Part shown: positions 56,992 to 64,000 of the stretch, piece after piece
Position numbering within the stretch: position 1 is the first letter of the stretch
Layout of the letters: every line of letters begins with the position of its first letter
Origin: Butyricimonas faecalis
GTDB lineage: Bacteria > Bacteroidota > Bacteroidia > Bacteroidales > Marinifilaceae
Length of the DNA: 64,000 bases
NCBI RefSeq assembly: GCF_003991565.1
Contig: NZ_CP032819.1
Coordinates: 3,472,001 to 3,536,000, forward strand
Reading direction: 5' to 3'
Notes under the pieces: generated by a model
The model's input: the letters and a program-made list of their open reading frames with translations, nothing else
Told to the model about the DNA's origin: nothing
Databases searched by the model: none
Program-made: the position numbers and the translations under genes

Positions 56992-57008
56992 TTCTCGTAA
57001 TACGAGAA
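56992..57008. promoter_or_regulatory. Palindrome upstream of the lipocalin gene
   Basis: TTCTCGTA-A-TACGAGAA, 8-bp perfect arms around one base, 29 nt before the lipocalin start. Its single-base loop would not fold well as RNA, so it looks more like a dimer operator than a terminator. Low certainty. Confidence 0.4.
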
Positions 57009-57170
57009 GTCGGGGTCTGATGTTCGTTTATAAGATTTATAAAGTCTGTAAAGTTCATAATGCCTTTTGGGGAAGAGGAGGTCCCACCCGTTATCAAATG
57101 AAGGAAGGATGAGCGTTTAAGGTAATCGGTTGATAATCGTATTTTAAAATCCTGTCAACTTCGGTATAAC

Positions 57171-57248
57171 GACGTTCACGAACGTCTTTGTAACGTCTTT
57201 GATACGTCTTTGATACGTCTTTAATCCCTAAGAACATCGAATATGCCA
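57171..57248. repeat. Short-repeat block shared with the rpsL upstream spacer
   Basis: GACGTTCACGA at 57171 begins a 32-nt block that is 28/32 identical to 16089-16120. It continues as ACGTCTTTGAT units (four in a row with small variation) and then the shared GAATATGCCA at 57239. It lies in the 622-nt spacer between the lipocalin gene and rlmN, which also holds repeat copy 2 and no supported gene. Confidence 0.6.
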
Positions 57249-57275
57249 CGGAAGATAAACGTGTATTCCCTAGGA

Positions 57276-57570
57276 AAAGTTTACTGTAAACGTTTTTACG
57301 CTAAAACTCCTCCGTCCTACCCCCTCCAACTCCCCCTTACACAGGGGGAGATTTGATTACCAAGCGGTTTCCCCTCCTGTGCAAGGAGGGGTTAGGGGTG
57401 GTAGTCATTAAAAGACTGACTTGTTTGGCACACCCTCAACCACCCGGGTAAGCGAGGACAGACGAAGAGCTTGCTCGGAATCTGTCGAACGAAAGGTGGT
57501 TCGAGTCCGTTTCGGGCTCAATACAGCGAAGCCGGGAGGGAGTTCGTTGACTGTAAACTTGTATATAAGT
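57276..57570. repeat. Palindrome-rich intergenic element, copy 2 (divergent, with expanded centre)
   Basis: Shares the left part (CTACCCCCTCCAACTCCCCC then TTACACAGGGGGAGA) and the right part (GCGAAGCCGGGAGGGAGTT, GTTGACTGTAAAC, TTGTATATAAG) with copies 1 and 3. The centre is different: about 160 bp including a perfect CCCCTCC-TGTGCAA-GGAGGGG hairpin. Left and right ends both carry an ACTGTAAAC motif. The right end stops 16 nt before the rlmN stop codon. Confidence 0.8.
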
Positions 57571-57585
57571 TCTAAAATGAGTAGG

Positions 57586-58452
57586 CTAACTGTTTTTGTT
57601 GGCCAATTGCCCGCAAGCCGCATCGATGTCTTTTCCTTTGCTGCGACGGATATTCACCACGATATTTTTGCTTTCGAGGTAGCGGACGAATTGATCCCTG
57701 CTGGCATCCGGACTGTGACGGTAGGGGGCGTTGTCCACTTCGTTGTACTCGATAATGTTGATTTTCACGGGGAATTGCCGACAAAACAAGGCGAGAGCCT
57801 TGGCATCATCAAGACTGTCATTGACGCCTTTCAGTAACAGGTATTCGAACGTGGGACGGGTGCCTGTTTTATCCACGAAATACCGGATGGCTTCGGCCAG
57901 TTCGGGAAGCGGGTAAGCCTTGTTGATTGGCATGATTTTGTCCCGGGTCGTGTTGACTGCCGAGTGAAGCGATATGGCAAGGTTGAAACGGACGTCGTCA
58001 TCTGCCAGTCGCTTGATGCCTCCCACGATGCCGGAGGTGGATAACGTGAGGCGATAGGGGGACATGCCCAACCCATCCTCTGCCGTGATGCGTTCAATGG
58101 CGGCAAGGACATTCTCGTAGTTTAGGAGCGGCTCGCCCATACCCATCAACACGATGTTGGATAACGGGAGGCCCCGCTCTTCTCCCAGGCGTTTCACGGC
58201 AACTACCTGGTCGAATATCTCTTCCGGTAACAAGTTCCGGGTGAACCCCAGACCACCCGTGGCGCAAAAGCTACATTTCAGTTTGCACCCGACTTGCGAG
58301 GATACGCACACGGTCGATTTGTCTTTGCCCGGGATAAGTACGGTTTCTATCAGGTTTCCGTCGGATAGAGTAAAACCGAGCTTCGTCGTGCCATCACTGC
58401 TCTCTTGTTTATGGGTGAGCGTGGCTGTTTGCAGGATGAAAGTGAGTGTCAA
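57586..58452 (-). CDS. rlmN: 23S rRNA (A2503-C2)-methyltransferase RlmN, catalytic C-terminal part (frameshifted gene)
   Basis: This 288-codon frame holds the radical-SAM core of RlmN. It has QESSDGTTKLGF, then TVCVSSQVGCKLKCSFCATGG with the cluster cysteines (CxxxCxxC) and the upstream Cys, and the C-terminal catalytic Cys in DIDAACGQL. RlmN methylates A2503 of 23S rRNA and A37 of some tRNAs. The N-terminal ~60 residues lie in another frame (58409-58621). The join needs a one-base shift near 58436. Together they would make 344 residues, the normal length. The TTG at 58452 is not a likely native start. Confidence 0.9.
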   Translation of the reverse strand: MTLTFILQTATLTHKQESSDGTTKLGFTLSDGNLIETVLIPGKDKSTVCVSSQVGCKLKCSFCATGGLGFTRNLLPEEIFDQVVAVKRLGEERGLPLSNIVLMGMGEPLLNYENVLAAIERITAEDGLGMSPYRLTLSTSGIVGGIKRLADDDVRFNLAISLHSAVNTTRDKIMPINKAYPLPELAEAIRYFVDKTGTRPTFEYLLLKGVNDSLDDAKALALFCRQFPVKINIIEYNEVDNAPYRHSPDASRDQFVRYLESKNIVVNIRRSKGKDIDAACGQLANKNS

Positions 58453-58621
58453 GAAATTCCCGAAAGTCTTTTGATAAGTTGGTCATATCCTCGAAACGGG
58501 TGATGCCTTTTTGCCAAAGCCATTGCCAGATTTGTTTTGCCCGAAATGCTTTTTCCCCGTGTTGTACCAGTACGTTTGCTAGTTCTTGTAACGTGTACGC
58601 TCTTATATTCGTTTTTTCCAT
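58409..58621 (-). pseudogene. rlmN: RlmN N-terminal part, out of frame with the catalytic part
   Basis: From ATG 58621, reading MEKTNIRAYTLQELANVLV, then GEKAFRAKQIWQWLWQKGITRFEDMTNLSK, the N-terminal accessory domain of RlmN (key: FRAKQIWQWLW). It runs into TAA at 58409-58411. The codons after THF are out of phase with the main body. The gene is either mutated, mis-sequenced by one base, or read by frameshifting. No RF2-like CTTTGA site is present. A TAnnTTTG element (TATTTTTG on this strand) lies at 58641-58648. Confidence 0.85.
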
Positions 58622-58640
58622 GTCATCACTTTTTCTGTCG

Positions 58641-58648
58641 CAAAAATA
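58641..58648 (-). promoter_or_regulatory. -7 promoter element for rlmN
   Basis: Minus strand reads TATTTTTG, matching TAnnTTTG, 19 nt upstream of the ATG at 58621. Confidence 0.5.
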
Positions 58649-58882
58649 CAACAAGAAAACGAGATGACGTCTATATTATGGATGAATGTTGTGAATTTAA
58701 AAAGACAAGTATATTCACTCTGACCGCGTGTCGTAAAATGTTATAATATTATTAAATCACGGTGAGTTACATAAGGTTTCTTTGAATTAAATTGTATATT
58801 CGCGATCGTTTGTGGGGCGATGGCACAATTTAACATGAATTAAATTAGATCAGATTATATATTAAACGTGAAATTTAAACAG

Positions 58883-61045
58883 ATGAAGAGAGTTTTTATT
58901 ATTGTATTTGCTTTGCTTTCAACGTCAATCGTGCGGGCGGATGAAGGTATGTGGCTTTTGTCTTTGCTTGGGAAGAACATCGAGCAGATGCAGGCACAAG
59001 GCTGCAAATTGACGGCGGAAGACATTTATTCCGTGAACCAGGCATCATTGAAAGATGCAATCGTTGGATTAGGAAACGACGGACGTCCTTTCTGGCATTT
59101 TTGTTCCGGCGAAATTATTTCGGACAAAGGATTGGTGTTGACAAACCACCACTGCGGATTCAGCGTGATTCAAAAGCACTCTACCGTGGAACACGATTAC
59201 TTGTCAAACGGTTTCTGGGCTTACAAATATAGCGAAGAGTTGCCGAATCCCGGTATTACCGCGTCTATCCTGCAACGCATGGAAGACGTGACCGATCAGG
59301 TGAATGCCGTTTTGAATGATAATATGTCAGAAGAAGAACGTGCTGTGGCTATTGACGCTATTTCTAAACAAATTTCTGCCAAGGCAGTACAAGGAACCAA
59401 CCTTTTCGCTCAAGTACAGAGTATGTTCGAGGGAAATCAGTTCTTCTTGTTGGTTTACAAGATTTACCGCGATGTTCGTTTAGTAGGCGCACCGGCTCAA
59501 AGCATGGGTAAATTCGGTGGAGACACGGACAACTGGTCTTGGCCCCGTCACACGGCAGACTTCTGTATGATGCGTATCTACACGGGTCCTGACGGAGAAC
59601 CGGCTCCTTACAACACGAGTAATGTTCCGTTGAAACCGAAACATCATTTGCCCGTTTCAGCAAAAGGGGTACAAGATGGTGATTTTGCCATGATCATGGG
59701 ATTCCCCGGAACAACCGATCGTTTCTTGACCAGCTTTGGATTGAAAGAGACGATGGAGGTAACCAATGATATTCGTTACAAAGTACGTACCGAGAAGTTG
59801 CGTATCATGAAAGAAGGTATGAACGCTGCGGCTGCCACTCGTATTCAATACGCGTCTAAATATGCACAATGTGCTAACTACTGGAAATATTCTCACGAGC
59901 AGAATATCGCTTTGGAGAATTTGAACACGATGGGCGAGAAAGAGAGAATTGAACGTGAATTTACCGCTTGGGTGAATGCTGATCCGGCTCGCAAGGCTAA
60001 ATATGGTAACGCGTTGACATTGATTAAAGAGGGTTACGAGGCAATGCACCCGTATAACGTGGCCATGTCTTATATGCAGGAAGCCGGATTGCAAGGTGCT
60101 GAAGTTCCGTTATTCGCTTTCCAAGTGGGTAATACTTTAGAAAGAGCTTTCGATGCAAAAAACACGGCCGAAGTGAAAGAAATGTACCTCAAGGCAATCA
60201 AGAGTAACGCGGCAGCTTTCTTTAAGGATTTTAACAAAGATGTTGATAAAAACTTGGTAGCAGCGTTATTAAAAATTTATAGCGATAACGTGGCTGCTGA
60301 ATGGCATCCGGACGTGTTCAACTTGATCAACAAGAAATACAAAGGTAATTACGAAAAATTCGCTAAAGAATTGTCTGACAAGTCTATTTTCACGGATGAG
60401 GCTCGTTTGAACGCGTTCCTTGAAAAACCGGATATGAAAAAATTGAATAAAGATCTGGGCTATATCACGGGAGCAAGCTTGTTCGAGGTTTTCCAGAAAT
60501 TGAGAGAGGAAATGAGTGCTATGCGTAGCAATATTGCCAAAGGAGATCGTTTGTTCGTGAATGGATTGATGGCAATGGAACCGAACAAAGTATGGGCTCC
60601 GAACGCTAACTCTACGATCCGTTTGACTTATGGAAACGTGAAGAGCTACAAGCCGAGAGATGCCGTGTTCTATGATTATTACACCACGTTAACCGGTGTT
60701 ATGGAAAAAGAAGGCCCGAAAGGTGGTGAATTCGAAGTTCCGCAAAAATTGAAAGATTTGTATCACGCGAAGGATTTCGGACGTTACGGTGCCGACAACA
60801 TTTCCGTGAACTTCATCACGAACAATGATATTACAGGTGGTAACTCCGGTTCTCCGGTTATCAATGGCAACGGCGAGTTGATCGGAACCGCGTTTGACGG
60901 AAACTCTGAGGCGATGTCCGGTGATATTGATTTTGAGGAAAACTTGCAAAGATGTATCAACTTGGATGCTCGTTACATGTTGTTCATCGTGGACAAAATC
61001 GCGAATGCACAAAACTTAATCAACGAGATGACGATTGTATTTTAA
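58883..61045 (+). CDS. S46-family dipeptidyl-peptidase, DPP7-like
   Basis: 720 residues from ATG 58883; the frame extends to a GTG five codons earlier. Signal peptide about 1-19. It is a chymotrypsin-fold exopeptidase that removes N-terminal dipeptides in the periplasm. The catalytic His is in LVLTNHHCGF and the catalytic Ser in GGNSGSPV. Eighteen residues past that Ser lies Gly (AFDGN), the residue type found in Porphyromonas DPP7 (hydrophobic P1), whereas DPP11 has Arg at this place. It supports use of peptides as nutrients, as in other asaccharolytic or protein-fermenting relatives. Confidence 0.9.
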   Translation: MKRVFIIVFALLSTSIVRADEGMWLLSLLGKNIEQMQAQGCKLTAEDIYSVNQASLKDAIVGLGNDGRPFWHFCSGEIISDKGLVLTNHHCGFSVIQKHSTVEHDYLSNGFWAYKYSEELPNPGITASILQRMEDVTDQVNAVLNDNMSEEERAVAIDAISKQISAKAVQGTNLFAQVQSMFEGNQFFLLVYKIYRDVRLVGAPAQSMGKFGGDTDNWSWPRHTADFCMMRIYTGPDGEPAPYNTSNVPLKPKHHLPVSAKGVQDGDFAMIMGFPGTTDRFLTSFGLKETMEVTNDIRYKVRTEKLRIMKEGMNAAAATRIQYASKYAQCANYWKYSHEQNIALENLNTMGEKERIEREFTAWVNADPARKAKYGNALTLIKEGYEAMHPYNVAMSYMQEAGLQGAEVPLFAFQVGNTLERAFDAKNTAEVKEMYLKAIKSNAAAFFKDFNKDVDKNLVAALLKIYSDNVAAEWHPDVFNLINKKYKGNYEKFAKELSDKSIFTDEARLNAFLEKPDMKKLNKDLGYITGASLFEVFQKLREEMSAMRSNIAKGDRLFVNGLMAMEPNKVWAPNANSTIRLTYGNVKSYKPRDAVFYDYYTTLTGVMEKEGPKGGEFEVPQKLKDLYHAKDFGRYGADNISVNFITNNDITGGNSGSPVINGNGELIGTAFDGNSEAMSGDIDFEENLQRCINLDARYMLFIVDKIANAQNLINEMTIVF

Positions 61046-61085
61046 TTGTCGGGTAGTCTCGTCGAAAGGCTGAATTGAAAGCTAT

Positions 61086-61136
61086 ATTGGCTAGTCCTAA
61101 ATAACATCGCAGTTATTTGGGACTAGCCAATTTGTT
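61086..61136 (+). terminator. Terminator after the S46 peptidase gene
   Basis: 20-bp stem ATTGGCTAGTCCTAAATAAC / GTTATTTGGGACTAGCCAAT (one wobble) with a 6-nt loop, followed by TTGTTTT. Confidence 0.9.
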
Positions 61137-61175
61137 TTATGCAATTCTTTATACAGGAACGGTGTGATCAAATTA

Positions 61176-61261
61176 TGGTAATTATATACCATTTTATAGT
61201 AAATGAGCACAAGCAATGTTTTACCTCAAACTCTTCCGTCCTACCCCCTCCAACTCCCCCT
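61176..61261. repeat. Palindrome-rich intergenic element, copy 3, left part
   Basis: Matches copy 1 from TGGTAATTATATACC through CTACCCCCTCCAACTCCCCC plus T, with few differences. It stops abruptly where the IS110 element begins, at the centre of the CCAACTCCCCCT hairpin. The remainder continues at 62537. Confidence 0.9.
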
Positions 61262-61285
61262 ATTCTTATGATTTATGCAAATATT

Positions 61286-62284
61286 TCATGAATAAACAGG
61301 GGTATAAAATTGATCTTTTTTGATGACAGCAAACATTCTCGCGATCAGCTTTGCCCTGATCGCGTTAATGACCGTCATCTTGTTCTTTCCTTCCTTAACC
61401 TTTCTCTCGTAATACGCCTTTAACTCACCAGACTTCCTTCCCGTGATCGACAAGGCAGCCATGTGTAACAACGTCTTGATTTGCTTGTTCGCCCGCTGGG
61501 ATACCTTGTTCCTGGAATGTTGACTGCTTCCCGAGGTGTAACGGAAAGGTGCTACCCCGGCATGACAGGCGAACTTGCGGGGATCATCGAAGCGCGTGAA
61601 CGCTTCAGTCTCGATGATCAAGCAAAGGGCGACACTCGGCCCAACCCCCTCGACTGATAGCAACAACTCCCGCTGCCGCCAGAGAACACGGCAGGAACGG
61701 ATAATTGTCTCGACGAGTAGATCGATATCTTTGATCAATTTTTCCAGCTCTTCTATCAACCGTTCCAGTCTTTGAGCCTTCTCTTGATAGACTCGATCAA
61801 GCATGAACTCTCGTTGGTCGGAGAGTTGCCCCTTGTACTTGGCCAAGTCCGACTTGTAAAGGTCTTGCTCGTTCCTTAACTGCTTGAGGCGCTCGATCTC
61901 TTCCCGAGGACGCTGGTAATAACGAGCGTTGTCACTGAAACGAGAGGCGTAGCGAGCGATTCGGTGAGCATCGACCTTGTCATTCTTCCCACGTGAGAAG
62001 CCCGAAGAATACTTGATCTGCGCTGGATTTTCAAGCCATAAACCACAAGAGAGAGACTGGCAAGCGATTGACAGGGGGAAGGTGTACTGCCCCGTGTGCT
62101 CGGCACAGACTAGCAGGTTATCGATCGAGGTTTTAAAATCAACCAAGAACGTTTCCAGGAAACGACGTATCGACGGGATGTTATTGTTTACTACTTCTTC
62201 AAGAACTATCGTGCCGTTTAGCAACACGCAAAAATCAAGTTTCTTTTTACTAACGTCTACCCCGATAAAATAAAAGTTTTCCAT
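61286..62284 (-). CDS. IS110-family transposase (DEDD/serine recombinase)
   Basis: 332 residues from ATG 62284, starting MENFYFIGVDVSKKKLDF, the RuvC-like DEDD domain (first Asp in GVDVSKKKLD). KNDKVDAHRIARYA is the conserved D-x-x-D end of that domain. A coiled coil (about 125-185) leads to the Tnp20 domain with SVEGVGPSVALCLI, DPRKFACHAGVAPFRYTSGSSQHSRNKVS (catalytic serine region) and NKQIKTLLHMAAL. The frame is open upstream to 62443, but that part overlaps the element's non-coding end. It catalyses IS integration and excision, guided by a bridge RNA in the characterised family members. Confidence 0.93.
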   Translation of the reverse strand: MENFYFIGVDVSKKKLDFCVLLNGTIVLEEVVNNNIPSIRRFLETFLVDFKTSIDNLLVCAEHTGQYTFPLSIACQSLSCGLWLENPAQIKYSSGFSRGKNDKVDAHRIARYASRFSDNARYYQRPREEIERLKQLRNEQDLYKSDLAKYKGQLSDQREFMLDRVYQEKAQRLERLIEELEKLIKDIDLLVETIIRSCRVLWRQRELLLSVEGVGPSVALCLIIETEAFTRFDDPRKFACHAGVAPFRYTSGSSQHSRNKVSQRANKQIKTLLHMAALSITGRKSGELKAYYERKVKEGKNKMTVINAIRAKLIARMFAVIKKDQFYTPVYS

Positions 62285-62536
62285 ATCTTTGTGTTTAGCA
62301 ATTTGAAGAGGGAAAGGATATTGAACGTCACCTAAAAACCTTAACAACAAGAAAGTTAATTTCTTATACAGGTCCCCGTTCAAGAAAGCCAAGGTGTCCA
62401 AATAGGGGGATGAAGCTGTTTTCAAACACAGCTCACGGTTCACACCTCGGTTTCCTTTCTTTCAAATTAGTTCATACTTTACAAATATAAATATTACTTT
62501 TTTATTCCATTTACTTTTCATGATACAAAGCTAAGG
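62285..62536 (-). ncRNA. Candidate bridge-RNA region of the IS110 element
   Basis: Long non-coding end upstream of the transposase, where IS110-group elements encode their bridge RNA. On the plus strand, 62385-62394 (AAAGCCAAGG) matches the IS terminus 62527-62536 (AAAGCTAAGG) at 9 of 10 positions. 62363-62372 (CTTATACAGG) matches the target (CTTACACAGG in copy 1) at 9 of 10. 62401-62410 (AATAGGGGGA) resembles or pairs with the other target half. Exact RNA limits and secondary structure were not determined. Confidence 0.5.
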
Positions 62537-62649
62537 TTACACAGGGGGAGAGTTGGTACTTCTTCCCGAAGATGGTGAGTTACTTAGCTCTCCCTCTGTT
62601 TATAGAGGGAGCACGGCGAAGCCGGGAGGGAGTTTGTTGACTGTAAAAT
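62537..62649. repeat. Palindrome-rich intergenic element, copy 3, right part
   Basis: Continues copy 3 after the IS: TTACACAGGGGGAGAGTTGG, ACTTCTTCCCGAAGATGG, the perfect CTCCCTCT / AGAGGGAG hairpin, CGGCGAAGCCGG and GTTGACTGTAAA. It ends just before the stop codon of the RND gene. Confidence 0.9.
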
Positions 62650-62653
62650 TTCC

Positions 62654-64000
62654 TTAGGATTTCAGCCTTTTTGGGGTTAGTCTTTCTTGTAAAGACTGCA
62701 TGACATAGTAGAAATTGGGCATGAAAAGAGTACCCGCTAACGAAGTCATCAACATGCCGGCAAAGACGGCTATTCCTAACGAGATTCGACTTGCTGCCCC
62801 GGCTCCGCTGGAAACGACCAACGGGAAAACACCGAGGATGAACGCGAATGAGGTCATCAGGATCGGGCGTAAACGAACCTTTCCGGCTTCAATGGCAGCT
62901 TCGGAGATGGGTTTTCCGGCACTTCGATAATCCCGTGCGAATTCCACGATCAGAATGGCATTCTTGGCGGTTAGGGCAATTAGCAGGATGATACCGATTT
63001 GTGTGTAGACACTGATCGGAAGATTCATCGCGAGACATCCGATGACAACTCCCAGCAGGGCAATGGGCAATCCCATAATTACCGCGAACGGCGAAGTCCA
63101 GCTTTCATATTGGGCAGCAAGAATGAGGAAAGCCACGAGAATGGCGAGTATGAAAATCATTGTCGTGGTCGATCCTGCACTCTCTTCCTGGTAGGCCAGT
63201 CCGGTCCATTCGTAACCGAACGTGTTGCCTAATTCCTGCTCAAATACCTGTTGCATGATGGTTAAGGCTTGACCGGAACTATATCCTGAGGCTGCACTTC
63301 CGGACAAGGAGGCTGCCGAATAGGTGTTGTATTTGGGAAGAAGTTCTGTCCCCAAACGTTGTTCTACCGTCGTGAAGGCAGAGAAGGGTACCATTTCACC
63401 TTGTGTATTTTTGACATTTAGGAACAAAACGTCGTCAATTACCCTCCGGCTATCGGGAAGACCTTGGAGTTTAACTTGGAAGGTCCTGCCATATTTAACG
63501 AAGTTATTCACGTAAATGGAGCCGATATATGCCGAGAGAGCATTAAACACGTTTCCTATCGGAATTTGCATTAATTCAACCTTGTCCCGGTCGATGTTCA
63601 GGTAATATTGCGGAACACTGGCACTGAACGTGGAACGGAGCATGGACAGACCGGGCGTTTCATTTCCGGCATCAACCAGATGATTGACGGCCTGTTGCAG
63701 GGAGGTGGAACCGTAGTTGTTGATGTCTTCCACCATGAGTTCGAATCCGCTACTTTCTCCCAAACCGGGGATAGGGGGTGGAGAAACAGCATAACTTTGC
63801 GCTTCCGGAATTTCGAGATAAGCCAGTTCATTGAATCGTGTTGTGATGGCATCTACTCCCAGGGCTTTGCTTTTCCGTTTGTCCCAGTTTTCGAGCATGA
63901 CAAAAATGGAGGCCGCGTTGGAATTTTGGGCGTTATCCATCATGGAGAAGCCATTGATGGCAATATAGGTTTTTACGCCGTCGATTTGTTTCAGTATCTC
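62654..64000 (-). CDS. RND-family efflux transporter permease (HAE1/AcrB-like), C-terminal part
   Basis: 449 codons of the C-terminal half; the frame is open to the right window edge ([14 protein letters not shown] at 64000 inward), so the start is outside. It contains the second periplasmic porter domain ([43 protein letters not shown]) and the last six membrane helices, with [27 protein letters not shown] and [15 protein letters not shown] and [27 protein letters not shown]. AcrB-type pumps export drugs, bile salts or other hydrophobic compounds with a membrane-fusion protein and a TolC-like channel. Here the end lies next to an IS-interrupted repeat. Confidence 0.93.
   Translation of the reverse strand, partial: EILKQIDGVKTYIAINGFSMMDNAQNSNAASIFVMLENWDKRKSKALGVDAITTRFNELAYLEIPEAQSYAVSPPPIPGLGESSGFELMVEDINNYGSTSLQQAVNHLVDAGNETPGLSMLRSTFSASVPQYYLNIDRDKVELMQIPIGNVFNALSAYIGSIYVNNFVKYGRTFQVKLQGLPDSRRVIDDVLFLNVKNTQGEMVPFSAFTTVEQRLGTELLPKYNTYSAASLSGSAASGYSSGQALTIMQQVFEQELGNTFGYEWTGLAYQEESAGSTTTMIFILAILVAFLILAAQYESWTSPFAVIMGLPIALLGVVIGCLAMNLPISVYTQIGIILLIALTAKNAILIVEFARDYRSAGKPISEAAIEAGKVRLRPILMTSFAFILGVFPLVVSSGAGAASRISLGIAVFAGMLMTSLAGTLFMPNFYYVMQSLQERLTPKRLKS

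Larger units (their letters stand above)
61262..62536. mobile_element. IS110-family insertion sequence inserted in repeat copy 3
   Basis: The boundaries come from comparison with intact copy 1. Left junction: copy-1 sequence ends CTCCCCCT and the IS begins ATTCTTATGA. Right junction: the IS ends AAAGCTAAGG and copy-1 sequence resumes TTACACAGGGGG. Length is 1275 bp, ambiguous by one T. There are no terminal inverted repeats and no target duplication beyond that T, as is usual for IS110. It contains one transposase gene on the minus strand (61286-62284), a 24-bp end downstream of it and a 252-bp non-coding end upstream of it. Confidence 0.9.

Noticed and set aside
57421..57837. Plus-strand frame of 138 codons across repeat copy 2 and the rlmN 3' end
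   Set aside because: Half of it is antisense to rlmN and half is repeat DNA; no protein-like features.
58430..58445. Programmed +1 frameshift in rlmN
   Set aside because: No CTTTGA or similar stop-codon shift signal and no known precedent in rlmN; an indel is simpler.
62285..62443. 53-codon N-terminal extension of the IS110 transposase
   Set aside because: The known start of such transposases is the MENFYFIGVDVS segment at 62284; the extension overlaps the non-coding end with IS- and target-like segments and has no similarity to the family.

Overview
The window looks like chromosome of a Bacteroidales bacterium. The sequence evidence is: SusC/SusD outer-membrane pairs with FecI/FecR-type regulators, starts that mostly lack a strong Shine-Dalgarno sequence, Bacteroidetes-type promoters (TTTG, about 19-21 nt, TAnnTTTG) before rpsL, the tRNA-Glu cluster, grpE and others, and an rpsL-rpsG-fusA-rpsJ gene order without tuf. 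An Odoribacteraceae member (Odoribacter/Butyricimonas-like) is a guess that only a homology search could settle.

Positions 1-15900 are accessory nutrient-uptake DNA. They hold the end of one SusC gene with its SusD, a DUF4465 lipoprotein and a protein made of two tandem thioredoxin-like modules. Next come two ECF sigma-factor genes, a FecR anti-sigma gene and a second SusC/SusD locus with two surface lipoproteins carrying discoidin-like domains. The second SusC reading frame is broken by one nucleotide at 9782-9794, exactly at a T TTT TTA heptamer.

Positions 16231-34680 are the ribosomal super-cluster (str, S10, spc, alpha): rpsL to rplQ, with fusA, secY, map, infA, the short rpmJ and rpoA. 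Internal hairpins and promoters suggest that it is transcribed in segments. Positions 34695-48931 are mostly housekeeping: a TonB-linked receptor, eno, rsmI, three tRNA-Glu genes, rpsT, radC, grpE-dnaJ, oxyR, gmhA, inorganic pyrophosphatase, comM, lpxH and a thioredoxin-fold lipoprotein that has lost its CxxC.

Positions 49093-52622 form a probable metal-handling set: a small Cys/His-rich exported protein, a TonB-dependent receptor with a CC motif, and an HMA-domain protein with a 16-cysteine tail resembling metallothionein. On the minus strand follow a NahK-like sugar kinase with a nucleotidyltransferase, rmuC, a lipocalin and rlmN (broken by a one-nucleotide frameshift). Then come a DPP7-like S46 peptidase on the plus strand and the C-terminal part of an RND efflux pump on the minus strand.

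The most distinctive structure is in the spacers between 54700 and 62650. Three copies of a roughly 200-290 bp palindrome-rich intergenic element lie there, and the third is split by a 1.27-kb IS110-family element inserted in its central hairpin. Comparison with the intact copy places the insertion ends to within one base. The 252-nt non-coding end of the IS contains segments resembling both its own terminus and the target, as expected for a bridge-RNA locus.
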